60,460 nt of DNA. Origin: Scytalidium lignicola. Its lineage: Eukaryota; Ascomycota; Leotiomycetes. Numbering within the stretch: position 1 is the first letter of the stretch; every line of letters starts with the position of its first letter. The stretch is from the NCBI GenBank assembly GCA_002812745.2, contig NCSJ02000264.1, forward strand, positions 1 to 60,460, written 5' to 3'. The position numbers were made by a program, and so were the translations under genes. This document shows, piece by piece, positions 1-11,094 of the stretch. Under the pieces are notes generated by a model that searched no databases, was not told where the DNA came from, and was given only the letters and a program-made list of their open reading frames with translations.

Positions 1-3000
1 ATAAAGTGAGGCTCCGGAAGGGAGGTCCTTCAGGGTGGTAGTGGAGGTAGTAGTAGAGGTAGTAGTAGTAGTAGTAGTAATAAAATAGCAATGTGAAAAT
101 GCCTTTTTGGGGTGGCAGAATTCGCTCGCTTGCATGGGGTGAGCCAGTCATTTCTTGCACCCCCTTACGTACACTAATACAGTACAGTACATGCAATGCC
201 GCCCTGTCTTTTTGGAGGGTCCATCAGATGCTGCAAGAGCATGCCGTGAAATCAGTCAGGTACGAGGGCTGCAATGTGAACGGGATCTCGACGATGCATC
301 GACTATCTATATAGCCTCATGGTCGTCACGCTTTTCATGCGATTTCAGCATAGTACTTACTGTACAAGCAGGGTCGGTATCCCGCGACCTGGTGTCTCGT
401 TGTTGGCGGGGTCACGGCCCTCGAGGTGTTGATAAAAGGGTCTTCGGAACACCCGTCGTGGGATGCGGGGGTTAGCGGACTCGCCCCTTCCGTCCTTTCT
501 TCCATGGTTCTATTCCACGATGTTAGCAGAAGGGGAAAAGGAAATAATGATGAAGGTACCCTGCCACCGTATCTTCACTTTTCGAACAGTAAAGCTGGAC
601 TGCGTGGTACAGTAAGTTACAAGCTTGCAGATGGCCTGAGGTAGGGCCGAAGAAGCTCTGGATAAACAACAGCATTTAATTAGTCTCCACGTCTCTCGGC
701 TGACAGCAGCAGCATGTCTTGTGGGAGTGACGATGGAGACACACACGGACACGGCAGCCGCCAGAGTAGATGCACGAGATGCAAAACCAAGAAATATGTA
801 CTGTGCAGTGCAGTATGAGATGCCACGGATTCCTGATCAACCGTTATATTATGAGTTGGATATGCAGCATCCATCCAGAGAGTCGCTCGGATCATTGTGA
901 ATCAGATAATGAGCAGGCAGTTCAGCATCACTGTAACCGTCCATCTGGCGTGGTTCTCACTAGGTTGCTTCTCTCTCTAGAATAAGCATCTTTCCATCAT
1001 CGCGCTTTCTGCTCCCGAAATCCGGAAATTAATTAAAGTTTACGAAGATGGACCTCAGAATGGTCACCCAGCTAGAGAGAGAGCGAGCTATGATAAAATG
1101 GCCTATTCTCCTCTTCACTACGGAGTACTGAAGCAAAGTCGGAAGTTGGAGTGAAAATAATTACTGATTCTCCGCTAATCTACTTGTACGACGCCAGAGA
1201 CGCGACCCACCGAAAGGTTTAATAAAATTAACCGGCCAGGGGACTCGCGGTGCTTAGTACGGCATGACCAGATTATTGGGCACGACGAGGCGACGTGGTA
1301 ATTAATTGGGGTGCAGTAATTTTTCTGGCCGCACAGGAGCTCAGGGGGGTTGGTTGACTTATTACCCCTTTCTGGCTTCTCTTCGCTCGTGGAAGAATCA
1401 TGGAACACCGTTTGGTCGTGTCCTGGGCGGTGGGAGCAAGAAGATCTCCAGCTAGACTTGACGGAACTGGCAGATTACCATCGCCAACACCGTACAGGAC
1501 AAGTACATGATCCTCACCGGGTCCATTTCCATTTCCATTCACATTGATAGGGCAGGTTATATTCGGGGTTTACTGATTTCCCCCGATCTCACTAATTATT
1601 AATTATCTATCTCTCACTCTCACTCTCACTCTCACTGTCTCTCTAATGCTCGACAGGCACATGCCTGGTTATATTCGTACCTGCATTTTTTGCACTTCTC
1701 TACCGCTATGATTCTCTCTCATCTGACATCTCGCACGTCTCTCTCTCCCGTCTTTCTGCGGCAAAAGAAGAAGAAGGCATAGCAATGATAAATCACACCG
1801 TAAGTCCGTCCACTGCGACGGTGCTCCATCTGGTCCACGTTCTGCTTCTCATTACGGTTACGCCGGGCCTTTTTGTCAGAGCTTCCCAAACCAACCCACT
1901 ACGGCATCCCGGTCCCCATCCAGCCTCCACACAGACAGCGAAGAGGAGAGAAGAGAAGACAAGAGGCAGATAAGTTAATAGTTTCCGGGACTTTGTTACT
2001 GATACACATTCCGCTATCTACACCCTCCTCGCGCACACCCCCAAATCTTGGGAGACATGATTTTTTTTTTCACTTTTGCCAGCAGCAACCGGCACCAATC
2101 CTCTTTAGTCGTCCAAGCCCACCCCAAGCACCCGTGGAGACCCTTGAACAAACCCTTCTTTCCCTCCTTCTCTCCCGACGACCTGGCAACCCCGTCGCCC
2201 GGTACTTTTTCTTTGCATCCGCACTCCCTCGACGCCCTCGCATTCTTACTACAGTCCCCCCCCCTTTTCCCCCCCCTCTCCCTCCATCGCGTCTGCCCAT
2301 TATTCCACTCTTGGTTGGTGCCGCTGGTCCTTCCTTCGGTACGCGGGTCGCTGGCTTCTTGCTGCTGGTTCCGTTCACTTCTTGCTCCCTGGCTGCTTCT
2401 GTTGCGTTGCTCTTTTGCTGCTTGTGCTGCATATCGTCGAACTTATCCCGTTTGGGAATTGTCCTTCTTCCTGCTTCCTGCTTCCTTCTCCTCCTCCTCC
2501 TCCTCTTCCTCCTCCCTCACTCCATTCTTACTTCTTTTTTTCCTCTCTCGATCCCGCTTCAGGCTCAGGCGTCCCTTTTCCCTACCATCTCGGCGGCCAA
2601 AACCCACTTTGCTTTCATATCCTCGTCCTTTGTGTGTCGGTCATCACAAATCGTCGGTGTTAACTTGGGTCAACTCGGTATTTTGGGGGGTTTATTCTTT
2701 TTTGGGGGACTTTAAATTATTCGTGGTAATAAAAAAGGTCATCACTCAAAAAAGGAGCCCGGATCCATTTTTGGCTTTTAGGGAATATTTTTTTTTTGGT
2801 TTGGGTGAGTGCTTCTGCTTACTTGCAAGACTTGTCCAAGTACCCAACACATCCGCAATTCAAAAAAAACCCCCTTCTTTTTTTTTTCCTTTCTACTCCG
2901 TCGCGCATCCTGATCAACTTGCTTCCTTTAATTTCCATATTACTCTCAACTACCAAGAGCGATATCCTTTCATTTTTCCACTCTTAAAATCTCCCTTTCG

Positions 3001-3266
3001 GTTATCCACTCGGCCGCGACTCGCGCGCTGTGGTCAGAGAAAGGACACACCTCGAAAAAAAAAGTTGCCCGTGGATCAGACCTCCCGCTAATCTTTTTGA
3101 GCAATCAACAGAGTTGCATTAACCTGCCGGCTCCCTTTTGCGACCTCAACGTCGNAAAAAAAATTTCAACAGACCATCCCGACTTCCGACATTTTCTTGA
3201 TTTCGACAAATTCGATAAGCTTCAAGTTCCTCGAAGCTGCTTTTCGACATCAGAAAACAAAACACC
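1..3266. other. Non-coding leader region with simple repeats and pyrimidine tracts
   Basis: I see no credible gene here. The stretch holds an imperfect GTA repeat at about 38-82, a CTCTCA repeat at about 1609-1636, and a strongly C/T-rich block from about 2040 to 3000. The long open frames in that block are low-complexity (Pro, Ser, Leu, Phe) and overlap one another in several frames, so they reflect base composition rather than coding. Pyrimidine-rich tracts of this kind are common upstream of constitutive fungal genes; this one probably forms promoter and 5' leader of the gene starting at 3267. A single N lies at 3155 beside a run of A. Confidence 0.6.
38..82. repeat. Imperfect GTA trinucleotide microsatellite
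   Basis: About fifteen GTA-like triplets occur in tandem with a few GTG and GAG variants. No reading frame of a recognised gene covers it. Confidence 0.8.
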
Positions 3267-5230
3267 ATGTCGTATTACGATAACCAGCAATGGCCGGCTG
3301 TGGCGCAACCTGCGTGGGACCAGCAGACTCCTCCTGCTCGATCGGGTATGTTCATGCGGCTCCAATGATGGTGATGACACTTCTTTAGTGTTCATGATCG
3401 TGATGATTACCGGTTTCGGGCAAGACGATTGACTAGTGTTACAGGTGCAAGTTCCGCCGTTCCTCGTGAAGAGTCGACTGCTTTTGGCACACAAATTGAG
3501 GGTACGTTGCATTGAGAATAGAGTGATAAATGGATTTGTGGCATGGCATCAAGTGGTAGATCTAGCTTGAGGCTAGGCATCAGAGTTATCAGACGATGGC
3601 CAATGTCATTTTCCTCCTTCTTACCCTTCGAACGGAAGGAATCAGATATGGATATAGCTACATGCGCACCTCTTGGTCTATCTCGGAAGGATTGGAAAAT
3701 ACATGTGATGGAAGCTAACGTTCTTGTTCATGCAGAGGTCGATCGTGCCATCGACAATCTCGTCAAGAGCGGCAAGATGTTCACAATGCCCAACCGTCGT
3801 GAATCGATGCCCATAGGAGGCGGCGCCGGCGGCGGTGGCCCAACGAGAGCTTTTCAGGAGCAGTTCGGTAAGTTCAATATAAACTCTTACCACCTTGTAT
3901 CTCAGTAAATATGCTAAATCATTTTGCCTTTCTTTAGATCCTCGCGTCGCTGTACCTCCACGACACCACTCCATCACCGACTTCGGCGATGCTCGATCCT
4001 TCTCCGGTTCGAATCTGCAAAACTTCTATGCAACCCAGCGGCATGTGCCTTCCCGCGGCGCGAGCGAGGTCGAACAGGTGATGCAGGCGAAGAGGAGAAT
4101 GGCGGCTCAGCGTGAGAGAGAGCTGCGGAATTATCATCAGGAGCAACAGTATAATCGAAGTAGGCCTCCCTCTTCTGAATAACACCACATACCTGCACAT
4201 ATACACACAATCGGGCAGACCTTTTTCGGAGTCGCTCTCCTATTACATCTATATACCCTGTACCAAGTGGGCGTTCAGTTGCTCAAATTTTTTATTTCTC
4301 TACATATATTTTTTTTTCTGCTTTCCCGCTCCGCCAGTGCAAAGTCGTGATGTTTGAAGAAAAATATATTCTCCCACCGAATACTGCTTCCATACGACAT
4401 GGTATTGACATTACTTTTGCTGACTAGAGAAAGGCGTACTAGCTGAAATATCAAGCTTTGGAAGCAAATCAGATCGTGCAATGAGTCCCGGCAGTGGTAT
4501 GAGCGATGAAGAACGTCGCGAATTAATCTCTCGCCAACGAAATGCCTTATATGGTGAAGGAGCCTCCTTCAACGAAAACAGCAACTTCGATGAGAACGGA
4601 ACACCACGACCAGGAACCCAAGGATCCGCAAATCCCAATGCCCCAGGTCTCCGTGGACACTCACCCTTGGCCTTTGACCACTTCAGTGCTGGTCAGAACA
4701 ATCAAGGCGAGAATGCAAGCCAGACTGCCGGCGCTGACGCCCAACAATCTTCCAATCAACAAGGACAAGGCCAGCAGCGATCTCGTGCAAACAGCACTTC
4801 CTCGCCATCCTCTCAGCCAACCAGCAGCTTCAGCCTCTTCGAGTCGGCCGCCCAGCAATCAAGCCGGACGTCAACCTCTTCCCCTGGCGGATCTCCCCCT
4901 CGTCAAGGTGGTAAAGCCCCAGTTAATTCTGGAGTGGCACCCATCGGGACCAGGCCAAATGGTCAGGTCACCAACCCCGCGCTTAACAAGCGCTCTACGA
5001 CACCGTTGCCGAGCCCGCTGAGCTATGGCTTTGCCGCAAGCGAGGAGAACACCAACAACGAGAAGGAGAGATCAGCCGCGCCTGGACAATCCAACTTGCA
5101 AGAAAACAGTACTAGTGCAGCTCCTACTGCTCCAGGTAATACTGGTACAAGTAGCAGCTTGGGCTGGGGTGCTAAGAGCGGTGTCTGGGGCAAGAACTCG
5201 CTTGGCGTTCAGGCCTCTGTCTGGGGCTAG
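3267..5230 (+). CDS. Conserved disordered fungal protein, 5 exons, function unknown
   Basis: Model: join(3267..3345, 3445..3501, 3736..3867, 3938..4159, 4428..5230), 430 aa; all phases close. It starts MSYYDNQQWP at an ATG with context CACCATG. The middle has a short conserved-looking core (EVDRAIDNLVKSGKMF), a Gly-rich patch, then a basic, probably helical stretch rich in Arg, Gln and Glu (QAKRRMAAQRERELRNYH). The second half is Ser/Gln/Asn/Pro-rich and should be disordered. The protein ends in spaced WG motifs (GWGAKSGVWGK and ASVWG). I recognise this as a protein shared by filamentous ascomycetes but know no function for it. The last intron (268 nt) is longer than the others and could hide a further exon. 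The start is supported by the frame closing through four splice junctions. Confidence 0.85.
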
Positions 5231-6412
5231 AGGAGTGTTTGTTCTGGGGGAGGGGAAATATGAATTTGAACAATATTTGAATCAAATTTGGCGTCAGAAG
5301 GAGGGAAGGAGGGTTTTGGGGGAAATGGGTGTTTTTCGAGATCAAGTTAAAAAATAAGAGAATACGTTTTGTGAAATCCGGTATAACAGCATGGAAGGCG
5401 CAGATTTTAGGGAAGGGGTTGGCTTTTGGGGTTCCGGGTCTTGGCTTGGGCTTGGGCTTGGGCTTGGCTTTATATCCGAACCTGCATTTATTCGTGGAGT
5501 GAATAGGTGGTTTTTATTCCCATTTCTTTTTCTCTTGTGTGTGTTTGTTTGGACGGCATTGGAAGGAGTGATGATATGTGTGGGTGCGTCTCTATGCTTC
5601 TGTTCCATTCCTCTTTGATGAGGACTGGCTTCGGTGTGTTGGGATGCTCATGTGTGTCTCGAGTAATCCGATGGGGGAAGGAAAAGCTTGGCTTTGAAAT
5701 GGGTTTCCAACAAGGGCAGCATATATGGCAACGGCGCTTGTGTTCTGCTTTCTTGGTTTTCCCCTGGCATTGCGGTTTTCGGTTGGGTTTTCCTTTTGTG
5801 GCTTTGCTCCTCTCTCCATTCTCCCTTCTGTGTATATTTTCCATCTCTTATTTGTGTCTTTTGTTCTCTTTCTCTTCTTGCCTACTCTGCTCTCTATTCT
5901 GGGAAACTAGATGATTTTCTAAGTTGGATTGTGGAGATTAGTGGAATAAGAAAAGAGTAAAAAGACTGGATAATGCAAGGGATTATATACNTTTTTTTCT
6001 TTACAGTCTTCTTTTATAGGGAGAGATGTATAGAGAAAGAGAGGGGATTGGAAAGGTTCTGGAGCTATTGTCATCTGTCATTTTCTTTGGCTTGTCTTGC
6101 TGTAATTAGGAAAGGTTCTGGGTAATTATCGGTGGGCGTCAACAAAGTACAAGTCTGTCTGGTGGTGGGTACACTTGTCAGATAATTTTTGGTAATTGAA
6201 AATTGTTTGGCTGGGATATCTTATCTTCTTTGTGTCTGTGATGTGTAATTGGTAGGTTTGTTACTAGTCCCCAATATATCTTCGCGCTCTCCTCTCCCAG
6301 ATATCTGTCTTATTTGCCTATCTCTATCCACCTATACATTTAATCTACAATCCCAAGTCACCAATTCTAAGCTATGTATATCCTCTGTAAATGCAAAATA
6401 ACTGTTTACTAA
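5231..6412. other. Intergenic region between convergent genes
   Basis: Convergent 3' ends meet here, so both UTRs and polyadenylation sites should lie inside. It is GT- and T-rich on the plus strand. It carries four CTTGGG-like hexamers at 5440-5470 and one N at 5991 beside a T run. The open frames at 5391-5960 look like composition effects. No gene is supported. Confidence 0.6.
5440..5470. repeat. Short CTTGGG hexamer tandem
   Basis: Four to five near-perfect copies of CTTGGG/CTTGGC in tandem downstream of the 3267-5230 gene. It resembles a telomere-like hexamer only superficially and is too short to call interstitial telomere repeat. Confidence 0.6.
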
Positions 6413-7341
6413 TTACACATTCCACCTCTTCGCCATCCTCATTCCCTCAGCTATCGTCCCAACCCTAGCATCAATTGCATACCCTTCCTTCTCCAATCGG
6501 CGACATTCATCCCACAGCTTACTCAACCTCACCGAAAACACCTCAATAAACTCGTTTTCTTCTAGTTCAGGCTTAAGGTCCTGGTTCGCGGAGTTGGAAA
6601 GATCGATCGAGAGGTGGACTAATCTGAGATTTGTGTTGCAGAAGCCCGGGTCTATATGAGGAGGTATAAATAAAGTATAATTATAGGGATGAGTGTATAT
6701 ATGTGGGGGAAATTTTCAAGGGAAACTTGCAAAATAATAACATACCATTAAACATAATAGTACTAGTCTCAGACTCCTCTACTACGCCAACGTACCCGGT
6801 CTCCTCTTTCATCTCCCTAACGGCGGCTTCAGACGCCGTCTCCCCTTCGTCAATGAGCCCCGCNGGGGATCTCAATCACTACTTTATCTAGCGGTGGACG
6901 GTACTGCTTCTGGAGGACGATTTCCGGCCCCGAGGGTTTCTTGAGGATGGCGATGATGCCGACGCCGTCGATGTCTGAGTTTGCGGGCCGGGTGGGCCGC
7001 TCGCCGTATTCCCAGGTTCGTTGGATGCCTTTGGGGTCCAGGTAGGTGGTTCTAGATGTGTGAGAGAGTGATTTTTGTGGGAGGTTTTGGAGGGTTTTTT
7101 TTGGCTCTCTCTCCCTTTTTGTAAATGGAATTTGGGAGGGATGCATGCTCTGGAGAGAGGAGGGGAAAGAAAGGTTGTTGATTACTTGACTAATCTTGTC
7201 CATACTGCTTCTGAAGCTGGCTGTAAAATGGATTAGTATATTGCTGTAGTGGTTTTGATTGTGCTGAATTGCAGTTTGGAGGGGCAGAGGTGCACGAACC
7301 AGAGGTTCGGTCTTGATGATTTTAACATTTTCGAAGGACAT
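6413..7341 (-). CDS. Nudix hydrolase, ADP-sugar (ADP-ribose) pyrophosphatase, Ysa1-like
   Basis: Hydrolyses ADP-ribose and related nucleotide sugars to AMP and a sugar phosphate, a cytosolic clean-up role known for the Ysa1/NUDT5 group. Model: complement(join(6413..6651, 6746..7051, 7186..7220, 7300..7341)), 206 aa once the N at 6864 is dropped. The Nudix box (GX5EX7REUXEEXGU) is intact at about 6792-6860, and the flanking EIP-AGLIDEGE context and the C-terminal GYAIDARVGT block fit the ADP-ribose branch. With the N counted as a base, the frame breaks inside the Nudix box; removing it restores the frame and lets all four exons close, so the N is probably a sequencing artefact and not a pseudogene mark. 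The second exon is only 35 nt (frame AVWTRLVK). The gene is divergent from 7681 with 339 bp between start codons. Confidence 0.93.
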
Positions 7342-7680
7342 TATTTGCTGCGCTTTTTCGAGGGTGTTATTATATATTGAGAAACCTGAATAATTTAACT
7401 GCTATATTATCCTCTGGTGGTGAATGCAGAACTCTGTACAATATATGAAACTGATACATGGCTAAATAAGTTCCCCAGTACCATTGAGGGGTCGGGCCGG
7501 CTAGCTGCGCAAGGCTGAGATGAAGGCTGACGGGTGTTTACAAATGACGTATTGCGGCCAAGCGTCCACCATAACTTCATCTCCCATGTCACTTCTTGCC
7601 TCCCTCCTCCTTCTCTTTAATCCAAAACAAATACAATCTCCACCTCCCAATTGATCACCATTTGAGCTTAATAGCCCATC
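7342..7680. promoter_or_regulatory. Shared divergent promoter region
   Basis: This 339-bp gap separates the start codons of the Nudix gene (-) and the small membrane protein gene (+), so both promoters must lie within it or overlap it. No clear TATA box was seen. Pairing is inferred from layout only. Confidence 0.5.
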
Positions 7681-8202
7681 ATGTCACCTTCTAGAGGTGA
7701 TACAGCCTCTCAACTTACCAACACCGATCCAACCACCACCACCAACAGCACCGAAACCAAAGCAAACATCCGCTCCTCCAGTGCTTTGACTTCCGCAAAA
7801 CACAACCTCCACTATCTCCTCTCCCCAAACTCCCCAACCGCACCTCGTCCAATCCACCTCCGCACTCGCGCTCTCCTGCGCTCTCTGCATTACATATCTG
7901 TCTTCATATTTTGGCGTATCGTCAGGTATGCGAAATACGCTTTAGTGGGCTCACTCGTTGCGGCGCTGGGAGCTACAGCCTTTGGTGGATTCATCGGTGG
8001 TGTGGGCTTTATCCTGGCACCGCCGACGTTACTTGGAAGTATAGGGATTGGAGCCATTTGGGCGATTGGGAAATGGGGGTTCAGGAAGGTTAGAAGGCCG
8101 GTGACGGAGATTGGTGTGCAGGAGGTGCGGGAAAGTAGAGAAGGTGTGACGGAAGATGGGCAGTGGAGAGATGTGGCTGGCCCTAGGGCTGTGCCTTGGT
8201 AA
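7681..8202 (+). CDS. Small membrane protein with two hydrophobic helices, function unknown
   Basis: Single-exon frame of 173 aa with a plain ATG start. Residues 1-60 are polar and Thr/Ser/Asn-rich. Two hydrophobic, Gly/Ala-rich segments follow at about 86-112 and 115-132, joined by a short APP turn, so they could form a helical hairpin. A basic patch (WGFRKVRR) lies just after the second helix, then a polar tail ends the protein. I see no signal peptide and recognise no catalytic motif. It could be a fungal organelle membrane protein, but the location cannot be told from sequence alone. It reads as a real gene because composition changes in an ordered polar-helix-helix-basic pattern and a divergent partner shares its promoter region. 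Confidence 0.72.
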   Translation: MSPSRGDTASQLTNTDPTTTTNSTETKANIRSSSALTSAKHNLHYLLSPNSPTAPRPIHLRTRALLRSLHYISVFIFWRIVRYAKYALVGSLVAALGATAFGGFIGGVGFILAPPTLLGSIGIGAIWAIGKWGFRKVRRPVTEIGVQEVRESREGVTEDGQWRDVAGPRAVPW

Positions 8203-8986
8203 GATTAATAAATCATATGGAATATATTGGGGTCATGGCTTGAGTAGATAAACAATACGTTGGGGGGAGTTTGGGTTTTATTTGGTACAGTTTTTTCCGG
8301 GAGTATACTTGTAGCAAATATGCCTAGGAATAGCTGGAGGTTGCAATTGGTTATAAATATGTGGAATATAATATATAAGTTAATCATTCTATGTGAAATG
8401 AATATCAGTCTTCTATGTTGAAGACATACAATTACAAGGGTCATACCTAGAACTAATGGCGAGGGCCAGTCAACTGCTAAGTGATATTATCAGAAAACAA
8501 TAATCCCAACTCATAATAGAGTATTAAAGTTAAAACAAACCAAAAGGTTCGGCCCGGTGTCGAAATTCCTACATCTTTGTCGAAGATTATTGTATCTTGA
8601 AGTCGTTAATATTTCGTGGTATTGCCCAATCGATCCTCTCAGAAGATGGGTTTGACCAGACCGAGCTAACCAACTGCGGCGCTTTCCCATCTTCTTAGGA
8701 GCTAATCCCCTTATTTGGAGTTATATGGCTATGGCCTTCGAAGGTGAGATTTGTTGTGGCTAGCTCCTTCCTCACTAGTGACGATCGATATACTCACGCT
8801 AGGATTTTCTTCGAAAAATTATAAAGGCTTAAAAGTTCATAGGGAAATGATATGTAAGCTATAAGTAACGGATTAGCTTATTATAACTGGGGTTATTGGA
8901 GTACTCAAGCTTTGTTTCAAAGAAGTCATAACTAATGTACTCCTCAGTAATAAGAAAAACAATAATTCTATATACACTCTAGCTAT
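8203..8986. other. Intergenic region with a hairpin and tRNA-like fragment
   Basis: Convergent genes flank this AT-rich stretch. It has one clear structure: a perfect 10-bp inverted repeat at 8641-8650 and 8686-8695 with a 35-nt loop. On the minus strand the loop region resembles a tRNA D-arm, but no matching acceptor stem or canonical B box is present, so I do not call a tRNA gene. The rest shows nothing recognisable. Confidence 0.55.
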
Positions 8987-11094
8987 TCAACCTCCGCCAG
9001 TCATCTTCCTCATCCTCTCCTCCGCAGCCCTAGCTCTCTTCTCCCGTTCCAACTTCATCTTCATTTCCGGTGTTAATCCCCTGCTCTCCTCCTCCCTCTT
9101 CTCTTGTGCCGTCTTCTGTAATAAAATGGCTCTCCCCCGTCCTGCTGCCTTACCCAACGGCACTTTTTCGCCAACCTTTGGTCCTTCTTCTCTTAACCTA
9201 GCCTCTTCAACCTTTCTCCTTTCTTGCTCTTTCTGAGCCTCCTCCTTCTTTTCACGGGCGTCTCGTTCATCAGCCTCTATCCGGGAAATACCAGCAGGTA
9301 CGTGTGCTGTCTCCCAGTCCCAGTGAGATTCGCCTAGCTCGAAACGTGCTACACGGAAGGCATCTCGAGATGAACGTTCACCAGCCAGGTCATATGCAGT
9401 TTTACCATCTTTATTAACCAGTGTTGGATTTGCACTCGCTTTTACCAATAATCCTGAGACCAATGGAGAGGAGTTCTGGGATGCGGCAAGATGTAAAGCG
9501 GTAGGTGTGTGGTGATTCTGTTGCGAGTCCGGGGGATAGAAGGGGAAATCAGGAGATAGATCATTAGATTTGAAGTACGACAGTAAGGCAGGGAATTTTG
9601 AGCGACGGATTAAGGCTTGTATTTGTGTCGTGTGGAGGAGGGCAATATCTTCTTCTTCTGATCGTTTTGGTGGTGTGGATGTAGCTTGTTTCTCACTCTT
9701 TGCAATTGCCGATTGACGAGCTGTTTCTTCTGCTGCTGCTGCTGCTGCCGCCGCCGCCGCAGCGATGGCAGCCTCGTCCACTTCTTGGACTTTAACACGA
9801 GTGAGTTCGATGAACGAGCGCATAAGCTCATTCTGTGTTGCTCGACGTGTGTTAAATGGGAAACCTCGTATCCTTGGATCATTTTGCCGCAATACTTGAT
9901 CATCATATGGACCGAAGAGGGTTCTTCGGTTTGTGTTTCCCGTTGCTCGGATGAATAATAATTCTGAAGTATTGATCATGTCTTTCCAGTCTTGAAGTAG
10001 CTGTCGTACGTCGTCAGTTAATGCTTGCTCGTTGTATCTTCTCAGCGTCGAACCAGCTGAGTGTGCTGCCCCTTTCGCATTATCGTTCGCTGACTGTGAA
10101 CCACCCTGCTTCCGACGAGTTGTGTATCGATGAAAGGTCTTGTGTGCTAATACTGTTGCTTCTCTATTTAAAGGTCCAGGGCCATTGTTCTTTTTCAGCT
10201 TTGGTGTAAGAGAAACTACCATAGCAGCAAAGTGTCCACCGCCTATCATACATAAAAAGATATGAGGGTCTTTATAATGTGACGGAAGAGGAACACCACT
10301 ATTTGCATCTGCTGGCGGTGGGGCTGCTTTTGGAGATAACTGTTTCTTTCGTATTGTATCCACAATAGAGGACTCATCATTCTGCTCCGAGTTCGTGAAT
10401 ATTGCGCGGTATATTCCAAGATATGTGTTCGACGGCAGCGTTGGGGTTGTAAGCCAGTAAAGCGGGGGCTTCCCGGAGCCTCGTTTCGGTTTCTTCGATA
10501 CAAAATCATCTGCATCGCCATTATCTGACACCTTCGCAGCTTGTTTCTTGAGCACAGCAGCCAGAATCGTTTCCTTGCGCGTACTCCCATCCTCATTCTC
10601 ATCGGAGTCGGATGAATCAGAACCGGAGAGACTTTCGTCCAAATCTGTCTCTGCAGTTAGTATAAATCTAACATGATCAGGCATATGAGTTCAAACCTCC
10701 AATTAACTTCTCAAACTCTGCCTCAGTAACAGATTTTGCTCCCCGGAGTCTCAGCTTCAAGTTGTATCCATGCCAATCAGATCTTATATGACTCCGCTGA
10801 TCTTCTAGAGTAGTAAAAGCCACCCCGCATAACGAGCAAGCTTTAGACCCCCCCACAGAACCGGTATTCGATTCATCCTGTAGTTTGGAAGCAGCAAGCT
10901 CATCTGCGAGACTCTCCGGTGAAGGCGCCCCTGGTGTATCGCTCCTCAGGGCCAATGTGTCCAGGATATCTCTCGGAATGTCATAGACTATGAGAATTGT
11001 TGCATTAGAACCTGAATATCCAAAAATATGAGTGTACGAAGTCAAACCTACTATAAACTGGCCTTCGGCCAAGCTCTTCCTTTCGTTGATCCAT
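8987..11094 (-). CDS. VMS1: Vms1/ANKZF1-type peptidyl-tRNA hydrolase of ribosome quality control
   Basis: Releases stalled nascent chains from 60S-peptidyl-tRNA complexes and works with Cdc48/p97, including on proteins being imported into mitochondria. Model: complement(join(8987..10650, 10697..10987, 11052..11094)), 665 aa. The first exon is 43 nt; it makes the start read RRPVYIYDIP, as expected for the family, and both introns have good branch sites (CTAAT, TACTAAC). Domains: a C2H2-like finger (C65, C68, H81, H87), an acidic linker, and a VLRF1 release-factor-like domain around 170-380 containing GGGHFAAM and a GGSQ loop whose Gln is residue 297, matching the catalytic Gln295 of yeast Vms1. 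Ankyrin-type repeats occupy about 440-530. A basic helix at the C-terminus (REKRARAAEERMRKM) looks like a Cdc48/p97-binding VIM. A poly-Ala run interrupts the region before the ankyrins. Confidence 0.95.
9728..9775. repeat. GCN trinucleotide repeat encoding poly-alanine
   Basis: Tandem CTG then CCG triplets on the plus strand encode an uninterrupted run of about twelve Ala in the Vms1-like protein. The mixture of Ala codons means it is not a pure microsatellite, but the block may vary in length between strains. Confidence 0.8.

Noticed and set aside
1873..3091. Two long overlapping plus-strand open frames of 280 and 347 codons
   Set aside because: They lie in a C/T-rich block, are rich in Pro, Ser, Leu and Phe, overlap each other in different frames, and show no domain pattern. 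Composition explains them.
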